From NCBI GenBank assembly GCA_003427395.1, contig BFEA01000181.1:1021442-1075856 (forward strand): a stretch of 54,415 bases of DNA, written 5' to 3'. This document shows positions 34,957 to 46,300 of this stretch, one piece after another (the stretch's first letter is position 1; each line of letters starts with the position of its first letter). A model generated the notes under the pieces. The model was not told where the DNA came from and ran no database searches. It saw only the letters and a program-made list of their open reading frames with translations. Source of the DNA: Chara braunii (Eukaryota > Streptophyta > Charophyceae > Charales > Characeae). The translations under genes were made by a program, and so were the position numbers.

Positions 34957-35199
34957 GAGGACGATGCCCTAGGTGTTATGGTAATAGGAAAAGAGACAGA
35001 GGTCGAATTGGAATCCAGCTTGCCTCGACCAAAGGAGGCTTGAGATGAGGAGTCCGGGATAACGCTTGAAGTCCCCGACTTACTACACCTCATCAAAGCC
35101 ATTAGGTACCATAAGGTAGGCGTGGACCCAGTTGCGCTCGCCAAGTTTGAGGGAGAAGTTCGGAAAGGCTACTGCCTGAAAGGAAAATTGATCAGTATT

Positions 35200-35668
35200 T
35201 AACTTCGGATTGCCGAACCACCATGGACTATTCGCGAAGAAGCATAAAGGAGAATGCTTGCGGTTGCCGAATGAAGTAGCAGAGATCATGAAGATTGGGG
35301 TGGAGGGATTCCTCACAGAGCAGGAAATGCAATTGATCAAGGAAGCATGTCAAAAGTTTCACCTAGCATTTGCGTTCAATGACCATCAGAAGGGATGATT
35401 AAACACATAGTTGATACCTCCGATTAGGATCCACACAGTCGAGCATGAATGTTGGAACGACAAGGGGCCTGCCTACGACTTTGGAGTAGCAGGGGAAGTG
35501 ACAGAATTGCTTAGAGCAAAGATGGATTCCTTCGTAGCAAAACTCACTGCATCGCCATACGCGAATAAATGGTTTGTGTTCCGGAAGCCTAACAAGTCAC
35601 TTAGGTCGATCCTGGATCTGCAAAAACTAAATGTTGTCACCATCCGGGACGCAGGGTCGCTGCCTTAA
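35200..35668 (+). pseudogene. pol: Reverse transcriptase, N-terminal part
   Basis: The piece begins with a pre-RT region (FAKKHKGECLRLPNEVAEIM and EGFLTEQEMQLIKEACQKFH at 35230-35360). It continues, after a stop and shift near 35395-35411, through IRIHTVEHECWNDKGPAYDF to the RT fingers: SPYANKWFVFRKPNKSLRSI and LDLQKLNVVTIRDAGSLP. It ends at a TAA at 35666-35668 where related proteins have Gln. The next catalytic segment is in another frame. Confidence 0.85.
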
Positions 35669-35699
35669 GCGGACTTGCTAGAAGAATCCCGTCGGACGA

Positions 35700-36305
35700 A
35701 GTATTTGCTCGCTAATAGACCTTTATTCGGGATATGATCAGGTCCCGTTGGACGCCCGGGATAGACCCTACACGACCATGCATACCCCGGTAGGCAAGCT
35801 ACAAATGCAAGTGATTCCTATGGGCTTCACCAATGCGGTGGCTGAAGCACAAAGGAGAATGCTTGCAGTTGCAGAAGACATGTTCCCTGCAAAATGCGAA
35901 CCCTATATTGACGATAATCCGATCAAGGGCGCACGAGACAAGGATGAAACGAAAATCCAGCCAGGGATACGGAGATTTGTGTGGGAACACCTGCAGGATA
36001 TCAAAGAGTTTCTCCAGCGGTTTCTGGTATATAACATCACTGCCAGCAGCCCCAATAGTATCCTGGCAGTTCCGGAAGTGACCATCTTGGGGTTTTGTTG
36101 GAGGTCATATGGGAGGAAGCCCGACCCGACCAAGACTGACAAAATATCTCAATGGCCAACACCTCTACGTACCACGACAAAAGTAAAGACCTTCCTAGGG
36201 GTTGTAGGATTTTGGAGGATTCTCATCAAAGGATTCACAAAGATAGGAGAACCCATCCAGGCTATGATTCACGAAGAAGGTATATTGGACTGGACGGAGG
36301 AATGA
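35700..36305 (+). pseudogene. pol: Reverse transcriptase, palm and thumb
   Basis: A frame change between 35668 and 35712 restores LIDLYSGYDQVPLDARDRPY (catalytic Asp of motif A at 35718-35720). The frame then runs through MGFTNAVAEAQRRMLAVAED to YIDDN (35904-35918), the YxDD catalytic motif, which is intact. ILGFCWRSYGRKPDPTKTDK and FLGVVGFWRILIKGFTKIGE are the motif E/thumb signatures of Ty3/gypsy. A TGA at 36303-36305 precedes RNase H. All three catalytic aspartates are kept, although the ORF as a whole is broken. Confidence 0.92.
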
Positions 36306-36869
36306 GAAGTCACCATTCGGACTTTGAAAGATGTACTGACGTCCGAACAGGTCACCCTTGCCGCTCCATGCTTTAACGGCGAGGTAGGGCGTCCGTTTGT
36401 ACTGGAAACCGATGGGGGACCACAAGCTGTGGGAGGAGTCTTGATGCAAAGACGGGAAGATGGGAGAGAACGACCGATCAGATTCGAAAGTCGGACGCTG
36501 AATTCAGTCGAGTATCGCCACTCCCAATTCAAGAAGGAGGTGCTGACCGTTCTCCACTGTCTCAAAACCTTCCAAGCTTACCTCTTTGGAAGAAGGTTCA
36601 TTTTGAGGATCGACCCGACAAACGTCGCAGGGGCACTGAAGAACTACAAGATCGAGCGCATAGCCGATCTTAGGAATAAGGCCGATGGCTTGAGCAGGGT
36701 ATGCATTACACTAGGAGTACAGGACACAGAACCTATCGATGCGTTCCTCGACTATGAAGGAGGGACCCTTGTGGTAGATAACGAGATGGTAGAACTTGCC
36801 TGCACATCCGGGGAATTGTTGATCAAGGCATTGGAAAAAGGGTCTCCCGCCATAGTTGCATTACACTAG
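36306..36869 (+). pseudogene. pol: RNase H domain of pol, internally deleted
   Basis: The open frame reads FVLETDGGPQAVGGVLMQRR (first Asp at 36411-36413), FESRTLNSVEYRHSQFKKEV (Glu) and LHCLKTFQAYLFGRRFILRI. It then jumps from ALKNYKI to ERIADLRNKADGLSRV. In related elements about 20 residues separate these two pieces, so a deletion in frame is likely. RNase H would remove the RNA strand during cDNA synthesis. Ends at 36867-36869. Confidence 0.85.
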
Positions 36870-37384
36870 GAGTACATGTTGGTAAAACTCAGGGAAGGTG
36901 CAGTTACAAGGACTGGCCGTAAGAAAGAGAGAGACTCATGGAGTGACGTTGTGGGGCCTCAGGAAGAGTCAATGGCAATGGTTATAGAAGAGGGACGGGA
37001 AGCGGTTATGAGTATGGTTGAATCATGGGAACAGAAGCCGCAGCAGTACCTAGTAAACCAAGTACAGCACGGACGAGAGGATCGTCGGGATTGAAAGAAG
37101 TTCTTCCTTATTCGGTCGTACGATGGGGTGTTAAGGAAATTGATCTATTGCTAGTAGGACACAAGGAGGCTAAGGAGGTCAGCCTCAAGGCCAGAGAGGA
37201 AGCCGATAAGTATGTATTGAGAAACAGACACTTATTCAGGAAAGAGGAAGGCCTAATGCCTGGAAGGGTTGTGTGCGGACGATCAAAGCAAGTACATATA
37301 ATTCAGGCGATGCACGATGGGTTGGCAGGGGGACATCGCTTCTCGAAAGGGATCCTAGCGAAAATAGCGCCACTCTACTTTTGA
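36870..37384 (+). pseudogene. pol: Linker and integrase zinc-binding region
   Basis: Several frames join here. ADKYVLRNRHLFRKEEGLMP and VHIIQAMHDGLAGGHRFSKG (37285-37350) give the two histidines of the integrase H2C2 finger. The cysteine half lies past a shift near 37380-37445 (FVTYCQTSLPKAKY), where the second cysteine of the C-x2-C pair is serine. The N-terminal half of the linker has no recognisable domain. Confidence 0.7.
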
Positions 37385-37402
37385 CGGGAATGGGGAGTAT
37401 GT

Positions 37403-38410
37403 TTGTCACGTATTGCCAAACCAGCTTGCCCAAAGCGAAGTACAACTCGGGTTTTTAAACCTTTGAGACCCACGGGAGTGCTAGAACCAGGACATCTGGT
37501 TTATCTCAATCTCGTGGCCATGCATGTATCTACAAAAGGATACAGGTACATACTTGACGCTAAAGATAATCTTAGTGGGTTTGTGGATGCGGTAGCTCTT
37601 AAGAAGAAAACCGGACTGACGGTGGCAGACTAGATCGAGGATTTTTACCTAAGGCACCCATTTATCAGAAGATTCATAGCTGATAATAGGACAGAGTTCG
37701 TAAACCAAGACGTATTGAGCACCTGCAAAAGACTTGGGATGCCCATCAAGTTAATTGAGCCATACCGCCAAGAGGCTAATGCGTCAGTGGAAAGAGGGCA
37801 TCAGACACTGAAGAATACGATCGCAAAGTTAGCAGTCGATGATCTTGAGAACAGGCCTAAGTACCTCAAGCAGGCCGTGTTCGCAGAGAACGTGACCCCA
37901 AAGAGGACTACAGGATGTATCCCGACCGAGTTATGGTATGGAAGAGAAATTGACTTCCCAGTGGAAGCCCTAGTACAGACTTGGAATAGGTTGAATGATG
38001 ACCCACGCTTGATAACGGAACAGTTAATTGAGGCCAGATATCAGCAGGTTGCTCAAAATGAGGAGGCCATGGAAGAGATAGTGAGCAAGGTTCTAGATAG
38101 CAGGATGAAAGACAAGGCAAGGTGGGTCCAGGTGAAGAACATCAGGAAAGAGCCACTACAGGTGGGGGAAATGGTCATAGTCAGAAACTCGGCACTAGAA
38201 AGCATTTGGTCAAGATAACTAGGAAAAAGGTTCAAGGGTCCCTACCGGCTCACCAAAAGGTTGGGGATGAACACGTTTGAATTGGAAGATTTTGATAAGA
38301 CCAGGCTGAAAGGGTCATTTCCAAGACAACGGTTGGTCATATTTTTAAGTCGAGATCCTGTAGAACACTGGTTGCAAAAAGCTCAGGATAAGAAAACTGT
38401 GGAACAGGCC
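37403..38410 (+). pseudogene. pol: Integrase catalytic core and C-terminal domain
   Basis: In one frame, VYLNLVAMHVSTKGYRYILD has Asn (AAT, 37508-37510) where the D,D(35)E family has its first Asp. FIADNRTEF holds the second Asp (37682-37684) and SVERGH the Glu (37790-37792), exactly 35 residues apart. Stops: TAG at 37631 (a likely former Trp) and TAA at 38216 (a likely former Gln). After the second stop KRFKGPYRLTKRLGMNTFEL carries the GPY/F motif that marks Ty3/gypsy integrases. Integrase inserts cDNA into the genome; this copy should be dead. Confidence 0.9.
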
Positions 38411-38439
38411 GGCTAAGGCGCCGACGAAGATCTTACCTA

Positions 38440-38475
38440 CGTGGGTTTTTTTTTTTTTTTGGGGGGGGGGGATGT
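38440..38475 (+). other. T-run/G-run, possible polypurine tract remnant
   Basis: Sixteen T followed by twelve G and GATGTATTTC lies about 30 bp after the integrase stop. A polypurine tract next to TGT would mark the 3' LTR start. No matching 5' LTR start was found, so this is weak. Confidence 0.3.
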
Positions 38476-38524
38476 ATTTCTTTGACTGTGCTTATGGGGA
38501 CCGGATTGCGTGGGGTGTGTGGCT

Positions 38525-38655
38525 GAGGCACTGTACCATAGTTTTTGTAGGAATGATATTGGGGTGGATGCTTGGGGCATTGTACCATAATTTTTGTGAG
38601 GGATGATATCGGGATGGTTGCCTGGGGCAATGTATCATAACTTTTGGAAAGGGTG
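38525..38655 (+). repeat. 50-bp tandem repeat, three units
   Basis: Units contain CTGTACCATAGTTTTTGTAG-like sequence at 38531, 38581 and 38631 (spacing 49-50 bp), each followed by a GGATGATATCGGG-like word. It lies just downstream of pol. Confidence 0.8.
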
Positions 38656-38810
38656 GATGGGATTCGAGTGAGAAACGCAGAATGACCCATTTTGTGAATG
38701 TGCATGAACGAAAATTGGGCAAAGTGGTGCATCTTTGGAAACTTAGGCAACTCTTGCATCATAAGAAAACGAGATTTTTGCTTTTGCTACTGCTTGGACG
38801 AGGCTCCACT

Positions 38811-39830
38811 TTGGGGATATGGACTGGGGCTCCTGTTTTCCTTGTGATGACAGGCACAGGGAGAACTTCGAGGCAAGATGGAGTTCAATAACGAAAATGA
38901 TGTCAACCGCGCTAACATGTCATTTGAGGACGAATGGCAAAGGACCGAGAGACCACATGACAGACAAAGACTGGTATTGTTCATCGAACCACAACCAAGG
39001 CGGGCGCTAGGGAGGAGAGCGAGAAAGTTGCTGGCCAGCAAACCCTCCCCCCTTAAGGAAGGCGAGAAGTTTCAACCCTTGCCTGAGGAGGAAACGGGGG
39101 AGCAAAGGGGGGAGGAGAGAAGAGACGATTGAAGGCAGGGTACGGATGAAAGTGGTGTGGGAGAGGAAGAAGAAAAACAATATGCATGGTAGTGGTGAGA
39201 GACGTGGTGAAGAGAGACAAAGTGTGCATAACAGCGTTGAAAGGAGGGACGGAGAGAGACACAATATGCAGGACGATTGTGAAAGAAGCGAGGAAGACGC
39301 CCGGAGCGGGCATGACAGTTGTGAAAGAGGGTATTTGGAAGTCGAAGAGGGATACAGAAAGGAGGATGAACATCCCTTTCAACTTGAACCCTGATAACTT
39401 TACGGGTGAGTCCAGCCCCGTACGAGAGGAAGAGAATGAGAGTGATGACAAGGTGCAGGAAGTCATTGCCATCAGTAGAGGCGATGAAACAGACGAAATC
39501 TCAAGGCCTAGGACAGAGGGACACCTTCGACAAGTGGGCCTAAGGAAGGACCCTCCAAGTGGGAGGAAAAGTTCGGGCCAACACCCAGTCATTGGTTCGA
39601 ACAATGGATAAGTGTGATTAAGCACGACTAGATCATCACCAGGGAACTAATGAGGGTCGGAGTGGCGGCTACACCTCTAGACTTTTATGGTGAGGAAGAA
39701 CTGCAAGAAATTGCTAGGAGAAAAAAATAAATCTTGGTTGTCGGCCTAGGAGTCGAGGGACCAGCAAAATGCAACGACGAACGGGCGCCCAAGCGGCAAA
39801 GGACTGATGACAATGGAAGAAATTAGGCTT
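38811..39830 (+). pseudogene. Post-pol ORF, decayed, unknown function
   Basis: Coding-like pieces in changing frames: MEFNNENDVNRANMSFEDEW and RRALGRRARKLLASKPSPLK (38878-39129); a charged repeat-like piece with SVERRDGERHNMQDDCERSE (39146-39391); EENESDDKVQEVIAISRGDE (39420-39600); and ITRELMRVGVAATPLDFYGE with EELQEIARRKK (39638-39728). A stretch APKRQRTDDNGRN near 39785 resembles a nuclear localisation signal. No known domain is recognised. Position after integrase and the same level of decay as pol suggest an extra ORF of the retroelement rather than a host gene. Confidence 0.5.
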
Positions 39831-40494
39831 AGGGCGAATTTTGACGAAGTTTGGGATTAAAAAAAGGTAAAGCGTGGCTAGTAAGGATGAGATTATTGGC
39901 AATGACTAGTCAAAATTTAGCTTGGATGGGCAAGGAAACAGTCTTACGAGCTACTTTTTGATGTTCTACCTTGAAAGGAATCTGTGCGAAAGGGCATTGG
40001 CAAGGGACATGGGTTCGAGATGAGTAAGAATAGTTGAATTGTGAACTTTGGACGAAACAAAGATTGTATTTTGGAATGAAAACTACGAATTGATATTGAT
40101 TGAGCAAAGCAAAGTATTGAGTGTCAATTGAGTACAAGAGAGGTTAGGGAACCTATGGGTAGAGCGACATAAGGATGTCCTCCCCTAGGAGCCTAATTCA
40201 ACCAAGTCAGAGCCATGTCAGAAAGAGACGAAATTGTGTTGAGGGGGTAAGAGTGAAAAGGACAAAAGGGTCCCACGTTCCGAGCTATGGTTGAGCTACT
40301 TGAGGAAGAAAGTATCTGCTTGAGTGCTAGACGCTAAGTCGGATGTATGAATAAGGACTTTGGAACCAGCAAGCTGCCTTGAGAAAAAGATGGAAGAGAT
40401 TGCACGCAGTAAAACTGTAAAGATAACCACCTTCTACCCCCCCTAGTAAAAGATGGGATCCGTGTCCTCGAAGCCCACCCCCTCGGGCGCTAGC

Positions 40495-40738
40495 ATTATA
40501 AATGGAAAGGAATGACCTTGACCAGACTGTTCGACTTGTAAATGGAAAAGAATGGCCCTAACCAGACTATTCGACGTGAGAATAGAAAGGAATGACCCTA
40601 ACCATGTTGTTCGACTTGAGAATGGAAAGGAATGACCCTAACCAGGTTTTTCGACTTGAGAATGGAATAGAGCGGCCCTAACCAGGCTGTTAGACTTGAG
40701 AATGGAAAAGAACGACCCTAACCAGGTTGTTCGACTTG
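40495..40738 (+). repeat. 40-bp tandem repeat, six units
   Basis: Six units of the form AATGGAAAGGAATGACCCTA plus ACCAGGTTGTTCGACTTGAG follow each other with a 40-bp period. Differences are single substitutions. The region lies between the post-pol ORF and the right edge of the retroelement. Confidence 0.9.
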
Positions 40739-41580
40739 AAATAGCAAAATGGTCCTTGATAAAGGTGATTTTTTTTTAAATGGGCACTAGGGTCCCCTTG
40801 CATGACTGTTTGAGAGAGGCTGATTGAGAATGCGCTGGAAGGAGTAATGTGAATAGAAAAGACCAGTGGGACGGTCATTGAAATAACATGAGAGAGGTTG
40901 AAAGAGATGGATGTGAAAAGGTCGGTGGGACAGTCATTGAAATAGTCATGAGGGAGGTTGAAAGAGATGGATGAGAATGGAAGAGGCCGACGAGTCGGTC
41001 ATTGAAAAAATGTTCAAAAGAGAAGGATTAAGAAGGGAAAAGATCGGCGGGTTGGAAGAAAACGACAAGCATCAGAATGAGAAAGATGAAAGATTGGGAA
41101 GATCGTTGGGTCGGACATGAGAAATGACTTGTGAGAAAAAATGGAGGATTGAGGATGAACCGATGGGTCAGTCATGAGAAGTGGCCTATTGAAAAGAGGT
41201 CGTTGGATCGGTCTTTAGAGGTGGCCTTATTGAAAAGAGGCTACTGGATCAGCCATGAGAATCAACCTTGAAAAAGAGTTGGAAAATGCATTGGATTGAG
41301 CGTTTGCTTGAGAATTGGAAATTGCATTGCATAAACAGGGGACCCTAGGCAAATTGAAAAGAGGTCGTTGGATCGACCATGGAAATAGCAAGAGATTGAG
41401 TTTTCGTTCTTCCTCTGGTCTCAGGTCTCAGCGAGAGGGGGACATTGTGCCCACAAGAGACCCCAGGACATGCGTAGCACCGTGTCTACATTTGGAGGCG
41501 AATGCAAACATGTTCGGCCAAACGCAAATAAACGTCAAAAACCTTTCGAACGCAGACATAAAAAATACTAGCTAAGCGTC
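40739..41580 (+). repeat. Degenerate repeats of about 60 bp and the retroelement's uncertain right edge
   Basis: Words such as GGTCGGTGGGACAGTCATTG, AAAAGAGGTCGTTGGATCG and GAAAGAGATGGATG recur at irregular spacing of 45-65 bp between 40855 and 41395. After 41420, GAGAGGGGGACATTGTGCCC could be a polypurine tract plus LTR start, but I could not confirm an LTR. No gene is seen. Confidence 0.5.
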
Positions 41581-42067
41581 CGCGGAGCGGGCGGTGCGGG
41601 CAATACCCGCGTGAAAAAAAAAAAGTTACGCCCAAACCAACTGCTAAATTGTAGCACTATTAACGAATTCAAGAAGCGGAACACGCATCGAGAGACAGAG
41701 AAAGGGGGAGAAAAAGAGAGAGCGAGAGAGAGAGAGAGGGGAGGGAGAGAGATAGAGAGACACAGATAGAGAGAGACACATGAGAAAGAAAAGAAGAATG
41801 CGAAGAACAAAGGAAGAAGAACACCGTTCAAATCAGGAACAACGTGCAAAATCATGAAGGCACAATAACTACGGAGTATAATCCATCTTTAATTTATTAA
41901 AAAAAAATAAAATAATATTTATTTACTCTCTCTCTCTCTCTCTGTCTCTCTCTATTTCTCTTTTTCTCGGTGCATCTCTCTGTCTCTCTCTCCCCCACTC
42001 TCTCTCTCTCTCTCTCTGTCTCTCTCTATTTCTCTTTTTCTCGGTGCATCTCTCTGTCTCTCTCTCC

Positions 42068-42161
<94 letters not shown>

Positions 42162-42165
42162 GTAT
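41581..42165. repeat. GA/CT and CTAT microsatellites
   Basis: A (GA)n-rich stretch at 41694-41785 is followed by AT-rich sequence and then (CT)n at 41926-42116. In the latter a segment of about 74 bp (TCTCTATTTCTC ... CCCCCACTCT) is duplicated. (CTAT)n runs at 42116-42162. Nothing else is seen here. Confidence 0.9.
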
Positions 42166-42884
42166 TTGGAGTGACTCGTTCGATAGGTGCTTGGAGTGGC
42201 TCGGTCGGTAGGTGCTTAGAGTAGCTCTATCGGTCGGTGCTTGCAGAAGCTGCAGTGCCTCGGTCAGTATCGGTGCTTGGAGTGGCTCGGTCGGTATAGG
42301 TGCTTAGAGTGGCTCGTTCGGTAGGTGCTTGGAGATGCTCGGTCGGTAGGTGCTTGAAGTGGCTCGGTCCTTAGGTGTTTGGAGTACCTCGGTCGGTATA
42401 GGTGCTTGGAGTGGCTCGATCGGTATAGGTGCTTGGAGTGGCTCGGTCGGTATAGGTATTTGGAGTGGCTCAGTCGGTAGGTGCTTGGAGTGGCTCGATT
42501 GGTAGGTGCTTAGATTGGCTGGGTCGGTAAGTGCTTCGAGTGGTTCGGTGGGTAGGTGCTCGGAGTGGCTTAGTCAGTAGGTGCTTGGAGTGCCTCGGTC
42601 GGTATAGGTGCTTGGAGTGCCTCAGTCGGTATAGGTGCTTGGAGTGGCTCCGTCGGTATAGGTGCTTGGAGTGCCTCGGTCGGTATTGGTGCTTGGAGTG
42701 CCTCAGTCAGTATAGGTGCTACGTGGCTCCGTCAGTTAGGTGCTTGGAGTGACCCTGTCTGTATAGGTGCTTGGAGTGGCTCGATTGGTAGCGTTTGGAG
42801 TGGCTCACTGGGGAGGTGCTTGGAGTGGCTCGGTCGGTAAGTGCTTGGAGTGACTTAGTCGGTAGGTGCTTGGAATGGCTCCGT
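42166..42884 (+). repeat. 25/27-bp satellite
   Basis: Units read GGTGCTTGGAGTGGCTCGGT plus CGGTA (25 bp) or CGGTATA (27 bp), about 27 copies. The 27-bp form encodes a nine-residue repeat (RCLECLSRY) that keeps a frame open at 42531-42752; this is not evidence for a gene. The array ends exactly where block B starts. Confidence 0.92.
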
Positions 42885-44667
42885 GTCGAGCGCATCGGTC
42901 CGGCACCACACAAAACGGGGCAGGCCCCTCCCGGCCGCGTCACGCAGGAGTTGGTATTAATCCTCGTCGCGAATACACATGGAGCTTCCGCAAGCCGCTC
43001 CGGCCGAGTGCGCCAGCCATACCTCTCGCGAGCCCCTACGATAAGATAGGGCCTACGCGAGGCACGACCTACCTCCACCTTACGGGAGTTGTCACCTCCC
43101 TTCGGTGGGTGTATCCCTGTCGAGCTATTAGTCCACAATACGAAAGCTACTCAGTTGCAATCGCAGAGGTGGACCAGCCGAGGGCGTTTCTCGTACACTG
43201 TAGCATAGGGGGTACATGTGGTTTTACGCCTCTATCAGACCCGCACGCGAACCGACGCCTTGGGGGGCTGAAATCCCAAACGTGACTCGTCGTCGGTCGA
43301 CTAGGACGCATCCCACAAGCCACGCATACACCACTCTAGGAACATATAAAAATTAAAACACGTACGCACACATACATATACGGAACGACGCAGAACAAAC
43401 AACGTGACAACACTCTTAGCCCCTTTGTAGCCATCCCATAACTTTCTTCGAATAGGCATTGCGCGCGACACTTCTTATGAAACCGCGCAGACGCAGGGCC
43501 TTCCCATATCGACTAGCAATGCATGAATGAGCAAGCAATCACAGTGATGGCGTGCTATGCAGTGCCCATAATCAAGCGGTCCCTCGTAGATCCGAGTACC
43601 GCCTATGACACTCAAGTGTCAGACTCGAAGTGAAGGCTTACCCCTTCACGATATTGCATGGCTGAAAGAACAGTCGTGCGGCCTCCGCGGCACCTTTGGT
43701 CCTTAGACCGAGTGTCCCGACAGGCAAGGCAAATAGGCTCTGCGCGGGGGGAGATCCCTTCCATGAAGAGTCTAGGACCTGGGATGTCTTGGACAAGGAG
43801 CTTGAATCCAGGCCCAGGACCAACATCCAATTAAGAAATCTTTAAGAAGCATACAACAAAATAGAAAGTTTTTCTTTCCTCTTACAATCTCAATCCCAAT
43901 TAAACCCTTAAGCGTGGACCCCTCAGGCCACACTAACACCCAACATAGGGTTATATATGCATATATGTAACATGAGAGTAAGTATGTGAAGATCACTTCT
44001 CACAATCACAGTGGGACGCCTCACAGCTATATATATGTGTGTGATCGTAGACTGTCAAATTCAAAATCCGAACCTCAGAATATACCTACAATCACATCAA
44101 AGAGTCAACCAAAAGTCCACACACTACACCTAGTCAACTTCAACCAATCTCTATACTCATACCCCTCGCTTCAACTATGCAAGCCCCAGCCTTTGCCCAA
44201 CCTTCCATCATTAAATACTCAGTACCTTTGTTAAATTGTCATTCAATAAAGTCCGGGTGAAAGGCTTAATAAAACAATAAAAATCACTAGGGCTAAAACC
44301 TTTTAGGTTAGGTATTGAGGATGAAGTGGAGTTGGGTTGTAAACCGACGAATCGGCAACCGACCTGTTATTAGTGATAACAGAAGGTGATCCTTATAGGA
44401 TCAAACTGAACATAGTCCTGATTTCGAATCAAACATTAAAGATGACCTATGACACAAGACATGTCAATCCCCAAGCTAAATCTATGAGTCCAAATCGAGA
44501 GTAATCTCCATATCACGATTTCACCAAGAATCATTCTACTTAACTAAGTCTGAGTTTACCCCTATGTCACTGTCCAACGCAAGGCAGACCTATGGCGGCA
44601 TCTCCCTTATTCAGGGTGGATTGCCAGAGTCGCCACCTGTCAAAATATAATCTAACTCCTCTAAACT

Positions 44668-44731
44668 AAGAAAATTTCTCCAGCGCTTCCCGTAGGCAAG
44701 ATGCCTTCTCAGAATTTATACTAGCTCAGAT
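44668..44731 (+). repeat. First unit of the block B 122-bp tandem repeat
   Basis: AAATTTCTCCAGCGCTTCCC marks the unit. It is cut at 44731 by the inserted transposon and resumes at 45650, which allows the insertion to be dated as later than the block duplication. Confidence 0.7.
44724..44731 (+). repeat. Target site duplication, transposon copy 2, left
   Basis: GCTCAGAT precedes the terminal CTGGGTAA. The right copy is ACTCAGAT (7 of 8). The empty site in block A reads ACTCAAATATGAG. Confidence 0.75.
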
Positions 44732-45067
44732 CTGGGTAACACCACGTACGCGTATGCGGTGCGTACGCGTACGTGCCCAAAAACCCGCATACGCATACGC
44801 GTTTTTTTTTTTTTTTTACACATATATATAATGTATATATAATACATATATGTCAGTATTTATTCACACATTTTCTCCTCCTTGTCCCGATCGTGATTTT
44901 TGTCCTCCTCCTCCTCTTACCCTTCCTCCTACCCCTCCTCCTCCTACCTCTCCTCCTACCCCTCCCGTGGTACTGTGTGTCTGTTTATCTGTCTGTTCTC
45001 CCCTTTCTTTTTGTCTGTCTGTTTGTCTGTCTGTCTGTCCTCCCCCTCCTGTCTGTCCTCCCCCTCA

Positions 45068-45127
<60 letters not shown>

Positions 45128-45354
45128 CTCCACCCGTCGTACTGTCTGTCTGTCTGTCGGTCCGTCTGTCTCATCCTCCTCTTCCTCCTACCCCTTCTCC
45201 TACCCCTCCTCCTACCCCTCCTCCTCCTCCTCCTACCCCTCCTCCTACCCCTCTCGTGGTACTGTCTGTCTGTCTGTCTGTCCTCCCCCTCCTTTCTGTC
45301 TGTCTGTCTGTCTGTCTATCTGTCTGTCCTTCCTCTCCTGTCTGTCTGTCTCTG

Positions 45355-45428
<74 letters not shown>

Positions 45429-45429
45429 T

Positions 45430-45463
<34 letters not shown>

Positions 45464-45641
45464 CACACACACCAACCAACCCCTACCGGGTCAAGAGAAA
45501 CCAGGGAAATGACTCGTTCTGACCACGTACGCGGACCCTAAATTTGATTATGCGCGCATATGTATGAGACACGTATGCACATACGTGCATACGCGTATGC
45601 ACGTATGCGGAGCCCGCGTACGTGTACGCCGTGCTACCCAG
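44732..45641. mobile_element. 910-bp inverted-repeat DNA transposon, copy 2, filled with microsatellites
   Basis: The ends are CTGGGTAACACC and the inverse CTACCCAG, with ACGCGTATGCGGTGCGTACG-like words inside both ends, as in copies 1 and 3. Instead of the foldback interior, it carries (CTGT)n, (CTCCTAC)n, (CT)n and (CA)n tracts from 44890 to 45473. Comparison with block A (empty site near 4188-4200) shows the insertion directly. The polyserine/leucine and cysteine-rich frames inside are microsatellite products. Confidence 0.85.
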
Positions 45642-45649
45642 ACTCAGAT
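45642..45649 (+). repeat. Target site duplication, transposon copy 2, right
   Basis: ACTCAGAT follows CTACCCAG and continues as ATGAGAAC, the same continuation as the empty site in block A. Confidence 0.75.
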
Positions 45650-46300
45650 ATGAGAACATAAATAATATTTAACTTTGGGAAGTTAAATTTTGTCAAACTC
45701 TCTGAATTAGTAAAAATTTGGGCAACATCTCTTTTAGAAGGGTAGACTTTCCAGATTTATACTAAGTCAGATAAGAACTCAGAGGCCAGACTTGAGTTCG
45801 ACTTAAGACAAAGTTTAACTAACCCCTTAGATTTGTAGAAATTCCGGCAGCTGTTCCTGTAGAGAAATTGTTATTCCAATATTTATACAAAGCTAAGTTC
45901 AAAGTTAAAAAAATAACTTTGACTTCCCAAAGTCCAATTTTATCTAATTTCTTGAATCAACAAAACTTTGGGCAGCACTCTCTTTAGGAAATGAGACTTC
46001 CCATATTTTTACTAAGTCTTGTATATAATTTAGACAAACTGAGCTTTTGAAAGTCAAAATTTGACTAACTTCTTGGTTTTGCAGAAATTTCGGCAGCGCT
46101 TCCCGTAGAGAAAATGGCTTACCAAGATTTATACAAGACCAAGTATAATAAAAGATCCCAGAAAATGTCGAAATTGACCTAAGTGAAAAAAAAACTTAGC
46201 TCAGAAAATGCAGGAATTGAAACTAACTCCTATTTGAAAAAAAAACTTCGCTCAGAAAATGCAGGAATTGAAACTAACTCCTATGGCTCTAACACGTGGC
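45650..46300 (+). repeat. 122-bp tandem repeat, remaining units (block B)
   Basis: Units with AAATTTGGGCAACATCTC, AATTCCGGCAGCTGTTCC, ACTTTGGGCAGCACTCTC and AAATTTCGGCAGCGCTTCCC occur at about 45714, 45839, 45964 and 46084. There is also a local duplication of CTCAGAAAATGCAGGAATTG at 46200 and 46252. Confidence 0.75.

Noticed and set aside
38440-38475. Polypurine tract and start of a 3' LTR
   Set aside because: No matching 5' LTR start was found, and coding-like sequence continues downstream; kept only as a weak feature.
44773-45541. Long Ser/Leu/Cys-rich open frames in three phases
   Set aside because: All three phases are open because the DNA is CTGT and CT repeats; they lie inside a transposon.
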